From Hydrogenophaga sp. (GTDB taxonomy: Bacteria > Pseudomonadota > Gammaproteobacteria > Burkholderiales > Burkholderiaceae_C): a stretch of 64,000 nucleotides of DNA. Where the stretch lies: the NCBI GenBank assembly GCA_016790705.1, contig JAEUOT010000068.1, positions 1-64,000 of the forward strand, written 5' to 3'. The position numbers and the translations under genes are program-made. Every line of letters begins with the position of its first letter. Within the stretch, counting starts at the first letter, position 1. Positions 8,243-17,169 of the stretch are shown in pieces. The notes under the pieces were generated by a model. The model did no database searches, was not told the origin of the DNA, and saw only the letters and a program-made list of their open reading frames with translations.

Positions 8243-9208
8243 TTGAAAAAACTCACGATCTGGATCTGCTCGCTAGCCGCCTCTCTCACCTGGACCTGCG
8301 CGCAAGCCAACGAATTCCCCAGCAAGTTGCTACGTCTAGTTGTTCCGTTCCCGGCAGGTGGCACGGCCGATGTTCTGCCGCGCATCCTGAGTGAAAAGCT
8401 GCGCGCCCGCTTCCCGGCTGGCGTGATCGTGGAGAACAAGCCCGGTGCAGGCGGCAACATCGGTGCCGAGTTGGTTGCCCGCTCTGAGCCTGATGGGCAC
8501 ACATTGCTGGTGTCCCCACCAGGTCCCATCGCCATCAATCGCAGCCTGTATGCAAAGCTGACCTACGATGCGAGCCAGTGGGTTCCGGTCACGGTGCTGG
8601 CGGCTGTACCTAACGTCTTGGCGGTCAGCAACCAGCTACCGGTCAAGAATGTGGCCGAGCTCATCGCCCACCTCAAGGCCCATCCCGGCACTGTTTCCTA
8701 TGCATCGCAGGGCAATGGCTCAACCTCGCACTTGACAGCCAACTTGTTCCAGTCCCTGACCGGAACACAGATGGTCCACGTTCCCTACAAAGGCACGGCA
8801 CCCGCACTGACCGATCTCGCTGGAGGCCAGGTGGATGTCTTCTTTGACAACCTCGGCTCCGCAAGCTCGCTGTACAAGGCCGGCAGGATTCGGATCCTGG
8901 CGGTCGCAGACAGCAAGCGCGCGTCCATCGTCAAAGAAGTGCCAACCTTTGCGGAAGTCGGCTTCAGCGGCATGCAAGCCGTGACCTGGTTCGCCGTCGT
9001 CGCACCACCCGGCACGCCGGCTGCCGTCGTCACGAAACTCAACAACGCACTGGTCGACATTCTCAAGCAGCCCGAAGTGCAACAGCGCTTTGCCGAGCAA
9101 GGCGCCGAAGCCGTGGGCAACACCTCAGAACAGATGGGCCAATTCGTTCGCGGAGAAGCCGCACGCTGGGCCAAGGTTATCAAGGATGCCAACGTCACGG
9201 TTGACTGA
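8243..9208 (+). CDS. tphC: Periplasmic terephthalate receptor (Bug/TctC family)
   Basis: The protein has 321 residues from the TTG at 8243; AGGAG sits seven bases upstream, and the start opens directly into a signal peptide ([21 protein letters not shown]). The mature part is a complete Bug solute-binding protein: [49 protein letters not shown], and [26 protein letters not shown]. In Comamonas sp. E6, TphC binds terephthalate and works with the TpiA-TpiB membrane pair, whose homologues lie at 18339-20357. Gene order (tphC before tphA2) is the same as in E6. Confidence 0.88.
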   Translation: MKKLTIWICSLAASLTWTCAQANEFPSKLLRLVVPFPAGGTADVLPRILSEKLRARFPAGVIVENKPGAGGNIGAELVARSEPDGHTLLVSPPGPIAINRSLYAKLTYDASQWVPVTVLAAVPNVLAVSNQLPVKNVAELIAHLKAHPGTVSYASQGNGSTSHLTANLFQSLTGTQMVHVPYKGTAPALTDLAGGQVDVFFDNLGSASSLYKAGRIRILAVADSKRASIVKEVPTFAEVGFSGMQAVTWFAVVAPPGTPAAVVTKLNNALVDILKQPEVQQRFAEQGAEAVGNTSEQMGQFVRGEAARWAKVIKDANVTVD

Positions 9209-9246
9209 CCGGCGACACATCTACCCGCAAACTCAAGGAAGCAACC

Positions 9247-10485
9247 ATGAATCAGACTCACCCCATCACGTGGGTGCGGGGGCTACACACCCGCGTACCG
9301 TATGCCGTCTACCAGCGCCAAGACATCCTCGAACAGGAACAGAAACGTGTCTACGAAGGTCCTGCCTGGAACTACCTCTGCCTGGAAGCTGAGATTCCCG
9401 AGCCAGGCAGCTATCGCACGACATTTGTCGGCCAAACACCCGTTGTTGTGGCACGCGACACGGACGGCGACATATACGCCTTCGAGAACCGCTGCTCCCA
9501 CCGCGGTGCGTTGATCTGCCTGGAAAAATCCGGTACGGCCAAGGACTTCCAGTGCGTCTATCACGCTTGGACCTACAACCTGCAGGGCACACTCAAGGGT
9601 GTGGCCTTCGAAGCGGGTCTCGACGGTGCCGGCGGCATGCCGCCCTCCTTCTGCAAGGACAAGCACTCCCCGCGCAAACTGCGTATCGCTGTTTTCTGCG
9701 GCCTCGTGTTCGGCAGCTTCAGCGACGAGGTGGACAGCATTGAGGACTACCTAGGCCCAGAAATCTGCGCGCGCATTGAACGTGTGCTGAACAAGCCGGT
9801 GGAGGTTATCGGTCGCTTCACGCAGGCGCTGCCGAACAACTGGAAGCTCTACTTTGAGAACGTCAAGGACAGCTACCACGCCAGCCTGCTGCATCTTTTC
9901 TTCACCACCTTCCGCCTTAACCGCCTGTCGCAACGTGGCGCGGTGATCGTGAGCGAATCGGGTGGCCATCATGTGAGCTATTCGATGGTGGACGCGCCGC
10001 AGGCCGAAGCCGGCAAGCAATACCAGGAACAGGGTCTGCGCTCCGACCAAGAGGGTTACAAGCTCGCCGACCCGACCTTGCTGGCCGGTTTCAAGGAATT
10101 CGAGGATGGCATCACGCTTCAGATCCTCTCGGTTTTCCCAGGCCTTGTGCTGCAGCAGATCCAGAACTGCCTTGCCATCCGCCAGGTGCTCCCGCGCGGG
10201 GTGGAAGAAACCGACCTGAACTGGACCTACCTCGGTTATGCCGACGACACGCCCGCTCAGCGTGAAGTGCGCCTCAAGCAGGCCAATCTGATCGGGCCAG
10301 CCGGTTTTGTCTCAATGGAAGACGGTGCCGTCGGTGGCTTTGTTCAACGCGGCATAGCGACCGCTGGCGACGACGAAGCAGTTATCGAGATGGGCGGTGA
10401 CAGCACCTCTTCGAGCCCGTCGCGGGTGACCGAGGCCTCGGTGCGCGGCTTTTGGAAGCTGTATCGCCGCCTCATGGATATCTAG
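9247..10485 (+). CDS. tphA2: Terephthalate 1,2-dioxygenase large subunit
   Basis: The 412-residue Rieske oxygenase alpha subunit closely matches the TphA2 pattern ([79 protein letters not shown]). Rieske ligands are Cys83, His85, Cys103 and His106; the mononuclear iron site is Asp208, His211 and His216 within the N-x-x-D-x-x-H-x4-H box. With TphA3 and the TphA1 reductase it converts terephthalate to its 1,2-cis-dihydrodiol using O2 and NADPH. All catalytic residues are intact and the length equals the E6 enzyme to within a residue. Confidence 0.93.
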   Translation: MNQTHPITWVRGLHTRVPYAVYQRQDILEQEQKRVYEGPAWNYLCLEAEIPEPGSYRTTFVGQTPVVVARDTDGDIYAFENRCSHRGALICLEKSGTAKDFQCVYHAWTYNLQGTLKGVAFEAGLDGAGGMPPSFCKDKHSPRKLRIAVFCGLVFGSFSDEVDSIEDYLGPEICARIERVLNKPVEVIGRFTQALPNNWKLYFENVKDSYHASLLHLFFTTFRLNRLSQRGAVIVSESGGHHVSYSMVDAPQAEAGKQYQEQGLRSDQEGYKLADPTLLAGFKEFEDGITLQILSVFPGLVLQQIQNCLAIRQVLPRGVEETDLNWTYLGYADDTPAQREVRLKQANLIGPAGFVSMEDGAVGGFVQRGIATAGDDEAVIEMGGDSTSSSPSRVTEASVRGFWKLYRRLMDI

Positions 10486-10496
10486 GAGCATCTGAC

Positions 10497-10973
10497 ATGA
10501 ACAACACTCTTTCACTGCGCGAGCGGATCGCGGCATTTCAGGCGGCCTACATCCGCTGCATCGACACCAACCAACTGGAAAGCTGGCCAGAGTTCTTTCT
10601 GCCTCAATGCCAATACACCGTGACTACGGCCGACAACCAGCGCGACGGCTTGGCCGCCGGCCTGATCTGGGCCAACAACCGCGCCATGTTGCAGGACAGA
10701 ATTTCAGCATTGCGCAACGCCAACGTCTACGAACGGCACAACTATCGCCACCTCGTCGGCCTACCCTTCATCACTGGCGAGCAGCCTGCAACAGCCAGTT
10801 GCGAAACGCCCTTCATGGTGGCCCGCATCATGCACGATGGGCACACCGACCTCTACTTCACCGGCGTCTATCACGACGAGTTCGACGCTTCGGGCGATGC
10901 CCTGCTCCTGCGCAGCCGTGTTGTGGTGTGCGACAGCAGCCGCGTCGATACCCTGCTGGCCGTCCCGCTGTGA
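10497..10973 (+). CDS. tphA3: Terephthalate 1,2-dioxygenase small subunit
   Basis: The 158-residue protein has the beta-subunit fold pattern of ring-hydroxylating dioxygenases (IAAFQAAYIRCIDTNQLESWPEFFLPQCQYTV, YERHNYRHLVGLP, LLLRSRVVVCDSSRVDTLLAVPL). It has no cofactor ligands and supports the hexameric oxygenase. The ATG at 10497 has AGGAG nine bases upstream; an earlier in-frame ATG lies inside tphA2. The stop overlaps the GTG of tphB, so the two are translationally coupled. The position between tphA2 and tphB is the E6 order. Confidence 0.92.
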   Translation: MNNTLSLRERIAAFQAAYIRCIDTNQLESWPEFFLPQCQYTVTTADNQRDGLAAGLIWANNRAMLQDRISALRNANVYERHNYRHLVGLPFITGEQPATASCETPFMVARIMHDGHTDLYFTGVYHDEFDASGDALLLRSRVVVCDSSRVDTLLAVPL

Positions 10974-11926
10974 TCTCACAGGCTGTTCGAATTGCATTGC
11001 CGTTGGGTGACCCCAATGGCATCGGACCAGAAATTGCGCTCAAGACAGCCGCAGCCTATGCGGGACGCCCCGACGTTTGTCTGACGCTGTTCGGGCCACA
11101 GGTTGTACTTCAGCAGACGGCGCAGTGCCTTGGGCTGACTGACCTGTTGGCCGCCACGCCAGTGGTATTCACAGCGGCCATGCCGACCGGGACCTTCCAG
11201 CCTGGACGGGTGGCCGCAGAGGCTGGATCGGCCATGATCTCGGCTGCCAGCTCTGCCATCACCGCCACCCGGCGTGGCGATTTCGATGCGGTGGTGGCCG
11301 GCCCGCACCACGAAACCGCCGTGCATCTGGCAGGCATCCCTTTTTCGGGCTACCCCTCGCTGGTGGCACGTGTCTGCGGCCAGCCCGAGGACAGCGTATT
11401 TTTGTTACTGGTGGGCGGCGGCCTGCATATCGTGCATGCGACGCTGCACGAGAGCGTGCAGCACGCTCTCGACCGCCTGACGTCTGAACTGGTGGTGCAG
11501 GCTGCTCTGGCCGGCGTGCGCGCCATGCAGCGACTGGGCATGAACGCGCCGACCATCGGTCTGTTCGGCATCAATCCGCATGCAGGTGAAAACGGCCTGT
11601 TCGGAGATGCGGACGAGCGCATCACCAAGCCTGCCGCCGAACGCCTGCGCGCCGTCGGCCTACAGGTAGACGGCCCTATTGGGGCAGACATTCTGCTGGC
11701 GGAGCGCCGCCACGCCTTGTATGTCGCCATGCTGCATGACCAGGGCCATATCCCGATCAAGCTGTTGAGTCCCAAACAGGCCAGCGCATTGTCAATCGGT
11801 GCCGACGTGATTCTGTCCAGCGTGGGTCACGGCAGCGCTATGGATATCGCTGGCCGGGCCATTGCCGATGCCAGGGCCATGATCAATACCGTCGCTCGGC
11901 TTGCTGCCGTGCCGGTCCCAACCTGA
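10970..11926 (+). CDS. tphB: Terephthalate cis-dihydrodiol dehydrogenase (PdxA family)
   Basis: The 318-residue protein starts with GTG overlapping the tphA3 stop (GTGA). It belongs to the PdxA-like metal-dependent dehydrogenases: LPLGDPNGIGPEIALK at the N-terminus, AGPHHETAVHLAGIPFSGYPSL, FGINPHAGENGLFG, and YVAMLHDQGHIPIKLL, with the histidines that bind the divalent metal in PdxA. TphB oxidises and decarboxylates 1,2-dihydroxy-3,5-cyclohexadiene-1,4-dicarboxylate to protocatechuate with NAD(P)+. Its homology to the pyridoxine enzyme is known for this family, and the catabolic context excludes a vitamin B6 role. Confidence 0.92.
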   Translation: MISQAVRIALPLGDPNGIGPEIALKTAAAYAGRPDVCLTLFGPQVVLQQTAQCLGLTDLLAATPVVFTAAMPTGTFQPGRVAAEAGSAMISAASSAITATRRGDFDAVVAGPHHETAVHLAGIPFSGYPSLVARVCGQPEDSVFLLLVGGGLHIVHATLHESVQHALDRLTSELVVQAALAGVRAMQRLGMNAPTIGLFGINPHAGENGLFGDADERITKPAAERLRAVGLQVDGPIGADILLAERRHALYVAMLHDQGHIPIKLLSPKQASALSIGADVILSSVGHGSAMDIAGRAIADARAMINTVARLAAVPVPT

Positions 11927-11934
11927 ACCATTCA

Positions 11935-12942
11935 ATGACGAATCAGATCAAGATCGAAGGCAGCGAAGTCGCCTTCTCCTGCGAGCACGGCGAGACTGTT
12001 CTCGATGCCGCCACACGCAACGGTATTGAACTGCCTTATTCGTGTCGCAAGGGCGTATGCGGCAATTGCCGCGGTTTGGTGCTCGAAGGCCAACTGGTGC
12101 CAAGCACCGCCGGCGGAAGCGCCGAGGCCGGCATTCACGCGCCCAACGAGCATCTGTTCTGCCATGCACAGGCTGCCAGCGACTTGCTGATCCGGCCTCG
12201 TAGTTGGCAGCGCATCGACCCGGACGCGCGCAAGACCCTGCAAGCCAAGGTGTTCCGCGTGACGCAGGCGGCCAGCGACGTGACCGTGCTGCAACTGCGC
12301 TTTGCCGCCGGCATGCGTGCGAAGTTCCTGGCCGGTCAGTACCTGCAGGTAGTCCTGCCCGATGGCCAGCGCCGCTCTTACTCCATGGCCAATGCGCCGC
12401 ATGAGAGCGATGGCGTGCAGTTGCATATCCGTCATGTGCCCGGTGGCCACTTCAGCATGGACGTCTTGCCAGGCCTCAAACCTGGCGACTTCTTGCAACT
12501 CGAATTGCCACATGGCGATTTCTGGCTGCGCGAGGACAGCGAGCGCCCCTTGGTCATGGTGGCGGGCGGTACCGGATTTGCCCCGCTCAAATCGATCATC
12601 GACCACATGGTGCGCCGCAAGATCGGCCGCCCACTGACGCTGTACTGGGGGTCGCGCCTGCCCGAAGGCCTCTATGCGCAGGAGGTTATCGCCCGGTGGC
12701 AGCAGGGCCAGTTACCCTATCTGCGCTACGTGCCTGTCATCAGCGATGACGGCGATGACATATCGTGGCGAGGCCGTAGCGGCCTCGTTCACGAAGCCGT
12801 ACTCGCGGATCAGGCCGATCTGAGCGGTCATGACGTCTACGCCTGCGGTGCGCCGGCCATGGTGGCAGCACTACGGCGCGCCTGTATCGAGCAGCGAGGC
12901 TTGCCGGAAGAAAGATTTTTCAGTGACGCCTTCGTCAGCTAG
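11935..12942 (+). CDS. tphA1: Terephthalate dioxygenase reductase
   Basis: The 335-residue electron-transfer subunit has an N-terminal plant-type 2Fe-2S domain (LPYSCRKGVCGNCRGLVLEG, with a fourth cysteine in LFCHAQA), an FAD domain (RRSYSMANAPHE) and an NAD(P)H domain (MVAGGTGFAPLKSIIDHM, DVYACGAPAMVAALR). It passes electrons from NAD(P)H to TphA2A3. The domain order is ferredoxin first, as in TphA1 of E6 and opposite to IphD and OphA1 in this element, which carry the ferredoxin at the C-terminus. Three bases after its stop the relaxase-like scar begins. Confidence 0.9.
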   Translation: MTNQIKIEGSEVAFSCEHGETVLDAATRNGIELPYSCRKGVCGNCRGLVLEGQLVPSTAGGSAEAGIHAPNEHLFCHAQAASDLLIRPRSWQRIDPDARKTLQAKVFRVTQAASDVTVLQLRFAAGMRAKFLAGQYLQVVLPDGQRRSYSMANAPHESDGVQLHIRHVPGGHFSMDVLPGLKPGDFLQLELPHGDFWLREDSERPLVMVAGGTGFAPLKSIIDHMVRRKIGRPLTLYWGSRLPEGLYAQEVIARWQQGQLPYLRYVPVISDDGDDISWRGRSGLVHEAVLADQADLSGHDVYACGAPAMVAALRRACIEQRGLPEERFFSDAFVS

Positions 12943-12944
12943 GC

Positions 12945-13088
12945 ACTCCATGGAACTCGGTAGTCGAGCCTTGGCTAGGGAAGAAGCTCGCAGCATCGGC
13001 GCGCGGCAGTCAGGTCTCCCCGGAAATGGACCGTCAGTTGGGGACAGCGGTGTTGATCAAGGTTGATTGGCGGTTACGGCCCCATTGA
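12945..13088 (+). pseudogene. Diverged 3' end of a relaxase gene (scar)
   Basis: Read in one frame, this stretch encodes TPWNSVVEPWLGKKLAAS, then ARGSQVSPEMDRQLGTAV, which lines up with the last residues of the intact relaxase (VPWKGAIEPWLGHHLAAT, then VRGNQVSWELGRQLGTAV, ending at 7256). The nucleotide match is clear but not identical (for example TCGAGCCTTGGCTAGG and CAGTTGGGGAC are shared), and the reading frame runs on to a stop at 13086. It therefore comes from a related but different relaxase allele. It marks a junction between the tph and iph modules. Confidence 0.8.
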
Positions 13089-13155
13089 GCATCGTGCTTT
13101 CGCATCGAAACACAGGGTGTTATCCACCACCCGAACCGGCACCACTATGGCAAAT

Positions 13156-13935
13156 TCAATTGGTCACCGCACCAGCTTTTGCCGAGAGTTCGCGTGAAGC
13201 ATCAAGCAACAACGCCACGATCTGCCGCACGCGCACGTCATCCAAGCGCGCGCTCGGGCCATAGACTGCAAGGGACCCAATCACCTTGCCTGCGGCGGTA
13301 CTAAACGGCACTGCCATGGCCACTGCGCCCTTGATAAGCTCGTCTCGACTGATGGCGTAGCCAGCCTCTCGGATACGAACCAGTCCTTCAAGGTATGCCG
13401 GCTGCTGATCGGGCGGCACTTTACCGTCGAGGTAGCTGGCCGCGTCCTTTACAAAGGCTAGGATCGCTCGCCCGCTCGCACCCAGGATCACGCTCTCACT
13501 GTGTCCCACTCCCCGCTTGAAGCTTAGCGGCTGCGGACTGGGAATTTCCGCCACGCAGACCCGCTCCCGGCCATGGTGAACCAGCAGCGCAACGGTCTCG
13601 CCAGTCTGCTCCCACAGGCGGCGCATCATGGGCTGCGACAACTCTGCCAAATCTAAGCCTGAGGTCCAGACGTGGGCTAGGTGTGCCACCGAGGGTCCGA
13701 GTTGGAAGCGCTGCGGCTCGCCCGCAGCCACTATAAAGCCACGCAACTCCAGGGTCTTCAGCAGACGATAAAGGGTGGGTCGGCTCAAGTCGACACGCCG
13801 CAAAAGTTCGCTTGCGCTCAGTTGCCGGTCGCCCGCCCGAAAGGCCAGCAGGATGTCAAGCGCGCGATCTACCGAGCGAACCCCCTCCCCCGATTTCTCT
13901 GCTGGAGCCCAACTGGCGGTGCTTTCGTTACTCAT
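13156..13935 (-). CDS. iphR: IclR-type regulator of isophthalate genes
   Basis: The 259-residue protein starts at the ATG at 13935 (an in-frame ATG at 14028 would run through the promoter). The N-terminal winged helix is VRSVDRALDILLAFRAGDRQLSASELLRRVDLSRPTLYRLLKTL; the effector domain follows (SGLDLAELSQPMMRRLWEQTGETVALLVHHG, ILGASGRAILAF, GYAISRDELIKGAVAMAVPF). It faces iphA across a region with a perfect palindrome. In Comamonas sp. E6 iphR represses the iph genes and is the last gene of the cluster; here it is the first and divergent. The assignment rests mainly on that neighbourhood. Confidence 0.78.
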   Translation of the reverse strand: MSNESTASWAPAEKSGEGVRSVDRALDILLAFRAGDRQLSASELLRRVDLSRPTLYRLLKTLELRGFIVAAGEPQRFQLGPSVAHLAHVWTSGLDLAELSQPMMRRLWEQTGETVALLVHHGRERVCVAEIPSPQPLSFKRGVGHSESVILGASGRAILAFVKDAASYLDGKVPPDQQPAYLEGLVRIREAGYAISRDELIKGAVAMAVPFSTAAGKVIGSLAVYGPSARLDDVRVRQIVALLLDASRELSAKAGAVTN

Positions 13936-13993
13936 GATCGTCCCGACTACTTTGTGCTGGTAGGTGGTGATTGTACGAAATACGTCCATCAGG

Positions 13994-14042
13994 CGGACAT
14001 ATTGTCCGTTTTCTTTGACATGAATCAAATGATCCAGATAAT
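13994..14042 (+). promoter_or_regulatory. iphA promoter with IclR-type operator
   Basis: A perfect palindrome CGGACATATTGTCCG (13994-14008) lies just upstream of a strong sigma70-type promoter: TTGACA at 14015-14020, a 16-base spacer and GATAAT at 14037-14042. A Shine-Dalgarno AGGAGA follows at 14071, before the iphA start at 14085. Related half-sites GTCCAT (about 13984) and ATGGACAT (14041-14048) flank it symmetrically. The near-consensus promoter fits control by repression, as described for IphR. Confidence 0.65.
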
Positions 14043-14084
14043 GGACATGCGTCTCATCTGACGTACACCATTAGGAGACCCCAA

Positions 14085-15359
14085 ATGAACAAGGAAATGT
14101 CTGAAACGCTTACCCGCGTCGGTCCCGGCACGCGCATGGGCAACCTGCTGCGCCGCTACTGGGTGCCAGCGCTGATGTCGAACGAGATCGCCGAGTCGGA
14201 TGGCCCGCAGGTACGCGTGCAACTGCTGGGCGAAAAGCTGCTCGCGTTCCGCAACTCCGACGGCAAGGCCTGCTTGATCAGCGAGTTCTGCTCCCACCGC
14301 GGTGTGTCGCTGTACTTCGGCCGCAACGAGGAAAACGGCATTCGCTGCGCCTATCACGGCGTCAAGTTCGATGGCATGGGCCAGTGCGTGGACGTGCCGT
14401 CATCGCCCCAGGCTTGCGCCCGGATGCACATCAAGGGCTACCCCTGCATTGAGCGCGGCGGCATCGTTTGGACCTACATGGGTCCGGCCGACCAACAGCC
14501 TGCAGCGCCTGAACTTGAGTGGTGCACGTTGCCACCCGAGCATGTGTTTGTGTCCAAACGGCTGCAGTATTCGAACTATCTCCAAGCTATGGAAGGCGGC
14601 ATCGACACCGCGCACGTGTCATATGTACACAGCTTCGAGGTGGACGGCGACCCCATGCACCAGGGCGTCAAGGCGCTGGACTACATCAAGGCCGATGGCA
14701 ATGTGAGCTTCGAGATCGAAAAGCAGCCCTTCGGACTGAGCCTGTTCGGCCGTCGGCTGGGCGAGCCCGACTCCTACTACTGGCGCATCACGCAGTGGTT
14801 GTTCCCCTGGTTCACACTGATCGCGCCATTTGGCAACCACGCGCTGGGAGGCCACGTTTGGGTGCCGATCGACGACCACAACTGCTGGGCCTGGAGCATC
14901 AACTGGCAGCCTGATCGACCGCTCACGGCCGAGGAGCGCACCGCGATGGAGGCCGGCAAAGGCATCCACGTCGAATACGAGGCACCGGGCAGCTTTATCC
15001 CGAAATTCAGCCGCGACAACGACTACGGCATGGATCGCCAGGCCCAAAAGGACAAACGTTCCTATAGCGGCATCTTTGGCTTCGCGGCCCAGGACTACTC
15101 GTTACAGGAAAGCATGGGCCCTATCCAGGACCATGAAGCGGAAATGCTGTTGCCAACCGATAAGGCCATCGTGATGGCGCGGCGCATGCTGCACGAAGCC
15201 GCATTGGGCCTAGAGCAAGGCGACACACCGCCGGCGCTGAACGCCAGCGAGCAACACGTGCGTCCTGCCGGGGTGCTCCTGCCCCGAGACCAGGACCCCG
15301 TCGAATGGGCACGCCAGAACCTAGCCGATGCCACTAGCAAGCCGGTCTTCAGCCTTTGA
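14085..15359 (+). CDS. iphA: Isophthalate dioxygenase, oxygenase component
   Basis: The 424-residue protein is a phthalate-dioxygenase-type (homomultimeric, no beta subunit) Rieske oxygenase. Rieske ligands are Cys69, His71, Cys88 and His91 (FCSHRGVSLYFGRNEENGIRCAYHGVKFD). The iron site lies in the box EGGIDTAHVSYVH, with Asp174, His177 and His182. It is followed by iphC, iphB and iphD in the same order as in Comamonas sp. E6, where the enzyme converts isophthalate to the cis-dihydrodiol. It differs clearly from the ortho-phthalate oxygenase at 30312, so the substrate assignment rests on operon content; a role with another phthalate-like substrate cannot be excluded. Confidence 0.78.
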   Translation: MNKEMSETLTRVGPGTRMGNLLRRYWVPALMSNEIAESDGPQVRVQLLGEKLLAFRNSDGKACLISEFCSHRGVSLYFGRNEENGIRCAYHGVKFDGMGQCVDVPSSPQACARMHIKGYPCIERGGIVWTYMGPADQQPAAPELEWCTLPPEHVFVSKRLQYSNYLQAMEGGIDTAHVSYVHSFEVDGDPMHQGVKALDYIKADGNVSFEIEKQPFGLSLFGRRLGEPDSYYWRITQWLFPWFTLIAPFGNHALGGHVWVPIDDHNCWAWSINWQPDRPLTAEERTAMEAGKGIHVEYEAPGSFIPKFSRDNDYGMDRQAQKDKRSYSGIFGFAAQDYSLQESMGPIQDHEAEMLLPTDKAIVMARRMLHEAALGLEQGDTPPALNASEQHVRPAGVLLPRDQDPVEWARQNLADATSKPVFSL

Positions 15360-15399
15360 AGACATCTATTGCCATCCCTACGACAACAAGGAGACAACC

Positions 15400-16380
15400 A
15401 TGACATTCATCCGCAGGATTCTCGCCGCAACACTGATCGCCACTGCGACGACCTCTTCCGCCTGGGCTCAGGGCACGCCAAACTGGCGTCCCAGCAAGCC
15501 TGTGCGCATCGTCGTACCCATAGTCGGTAGCACCAACGACGTGTTGGCCCGTCTGATCGCCCCGGAGTTGCAGAAGGCTTTCGGTCAACCCTTCGTGGTG
15601 GAGAACAAACCCGGCGCGGGCGGCAACATCGGTGCTCTAGAAGTCTCGCGCGCTGCGCCAGATGGCCATACGCTGCTTGTGGGCTACAACGGACCACTGG
15701 CGATCAACGTGACGCTGTTTGACAAGATGCCTTACGACCCGACCAAGGACTTGGCACCAATCACGCTGGCAGTCAAATCGCCTCAGTACCTTGTGGCAAA
15801 TCCTGCGGCAGGCTTCACCAACGTGAAAGACTTCATCGCCAAGGTCAAGGCTGAACCTGCCCGGTTTTCCTACGGCTCCGTGGCCATGGGCAGTGCTTCG
15901 CACCTGACCATGGAGATGATGAAGTCTGCGGCCGGCTTCCACATGACGCACATTCCCTATCGCGGCGCTGGTCCTGCTGTCACCGATCTGATCGCAGGCA
16001 ACGTGCAGGCGGGCTTTTTCGTACCCGGCAACGTGCAGGGGTTCGTGAAGGAAGGCCGTCTCAAGCTGCTGGCCTCCACTGGCCAAAAGCGATTCCCGAG
16101 CACGCCGGATGTTCCAACGCTCGCCGAGTCGGGACTCAAGGACTTCGAGGCCACTTCATGGATCGGCTTCCTCGCGCCGCCGGCCACGCCACCGGGAATC
16201 ATCAACCGTTACAACGAAGAGATAGTTCGCATCCTGAAGTCACCCGAAACACAGAAGCGGTTGCATGAGATGGAGTTCGAGATCGTCGCCAGCAGCCCCA
16301 AGGAGTTCAGTGACTGGATTGGCACTGAGATTGGGCGCTGGGGCAAAATCATCAAGAGCACGGGCGCCAAAGCGGAGTGA
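15400..16380 (+). CDS. iphC: Periplasmic isophthalate receptor (Bug/TctC family)
   Basis: The 326-residue protein starts at 15400, preceded by AAGGAG, and opens with a signal peptide (RRILAATLIATATTSSAWAQ). The Bug fold is complete: [89 protein letters not shown]. It lies inside the iph operon between oxygenase and dehydrogenase, as in E6, where IphC is needed for isophthalate uptake. It has no membrane partner in its own operon. The nearest TctA/TctB pair is directly downstream at 18339-20357. Confidence 0.83.
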   Translation: MTFIRRILAATLIATATTSSAWAQGTPNWRPSKPVRIVVPIVGSTNDVLARLIAPELQKAFGQPFVVENKPGAGGNIGALEVSRAAPDGHTLLVGYNGPLAINVTLFDKMPYDPTKDLAPITLAVKSPQYLVANPAAGFTNVKDFIAKVKAEPARFSYGSVAMGSASHLTMEMMKSAAGFHMTHIPYRGAGPAVTDLIAGNVQAGFFVPGNVQGFVKEGRLKLLASTGQKRFPSTPDVPTLAESGLKDFEATSWIGFLAPPATPPGIINRYNEEIVRILKSPETQKRLHEMEFEIVASSPKEFSDWIGTEIGRWGKIIKSTGAKAE

Positions 16381-16386
16381 GCTGAG

Positions 16387-17166
16387 ATGAGCACTTCCCG
16401 ACTGGCGGGGCGCACCGCACTGATCACCGGCGCTGGCGCTGGCATCGGTGCGGCCGCCGCCGCGATTTTCAGCCGCGAAGGTGCGGCTGTACTGATGGTG
16501 GATGCGAACACGCAAGCGCTGGAGAGCACGCGCGCATTGATCGAAAAAACGCAGCCCGACGCACGACTAGCGTGCGTGGCGGCCGACGTGGCAGATGAGG
16601 CCGCCGCCCTCGCGGCGGTAGCTCAGTGCATCGCGCTCTGGGGCGGGCTGGACATCCTGGTCAACAACGCCGCTATGCGCAATTACAGCGCAGCCGCCGA
16701 TGCCACTCCCGCCGAATGGCAGGCCATGGTCAATGTCAACTTGGTGGGTATGTCCAACTACTGCCGCGCTGCGTTGCCAGCGCTACGGCACTCCGGCATC
16801 GGCAGCATCGTCAACGTCTCCTCGTGCTATGCAGTCACTGGCCGCAAGGGCATGGCGCTGTACGACGCGACCAAGGCAGCGCAGTTGGCCTATACGCGCA
16901 CGCTGGCCTTCGAAGAGGCACCGTGCGGAGTCCGCGCCAATGCCATCTGCCCCGGTTCGACGTTGACTGACTTCCACCTTGGCCGAGCGAGCAGTGCCGG
17001 CAAGAGTGCCGATCAGCTCAGGACCGAGCGCAAAGACACCTCACTGGTCGGCCGCTGGGCCGACCCCGCCGAGATCGCTTGGCCCATACTCTGGCTCGCG
17101 TCCGGCGAGGCCTCGTTCATCACCGGCACCACGCTGATGGTGGATGGCGGCCTGCACATCATGTAA
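16387..17166 (+). CDS. iphB: Isophthalate cis-dihydrodiol dehydrogenase (SDR)
   Basis: The 259-residue short-chain dehydrogenase has the cofactor motif TGAGAGIG near residue 14, the D in CVAADVAD, NNAA near residue 94, the catalytic Ser in IVNVSSCYAVTG, and the YDATK pair near residue 159. It ends with the usual SDR C-terminus (FITGTTLMVDGGLHIM). In the isophthalate pathway this enzyme oxidises 1,2-dihydroxy-3,5-cyclohexadiene-1,5-dicarboxylate to protocatechuate. It uses an unrelated fold from TphB (PdxA type) and OphB (Gfo/Idh/MocA type), so the three branches recruited three different dehydrogenase families. Confidence 0.8.
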   Translation: MSTSRLAGRTALITGAGAGIGAAAAAIFSREGAAVLMVDANTQALESTRALIEKTQPDARLACVAADVADEAAALAAVAQCIALWGGLDILVNNAAMRNYSAAADATPAEWQAMVNVNLVGMSNYCRAALPALRHSGIGSIVNVSSCYAVTGRKGMALYDATKAAQLAYTRTLAFEEAPCGVRANAICPGSTLTDFHLGRASSAGKSADQLRTERKDTSLVGRWADPAEIAWPILWLASGEASFITGTTLMVDGGLHIM

Positions 17167-17169
17167 GTC

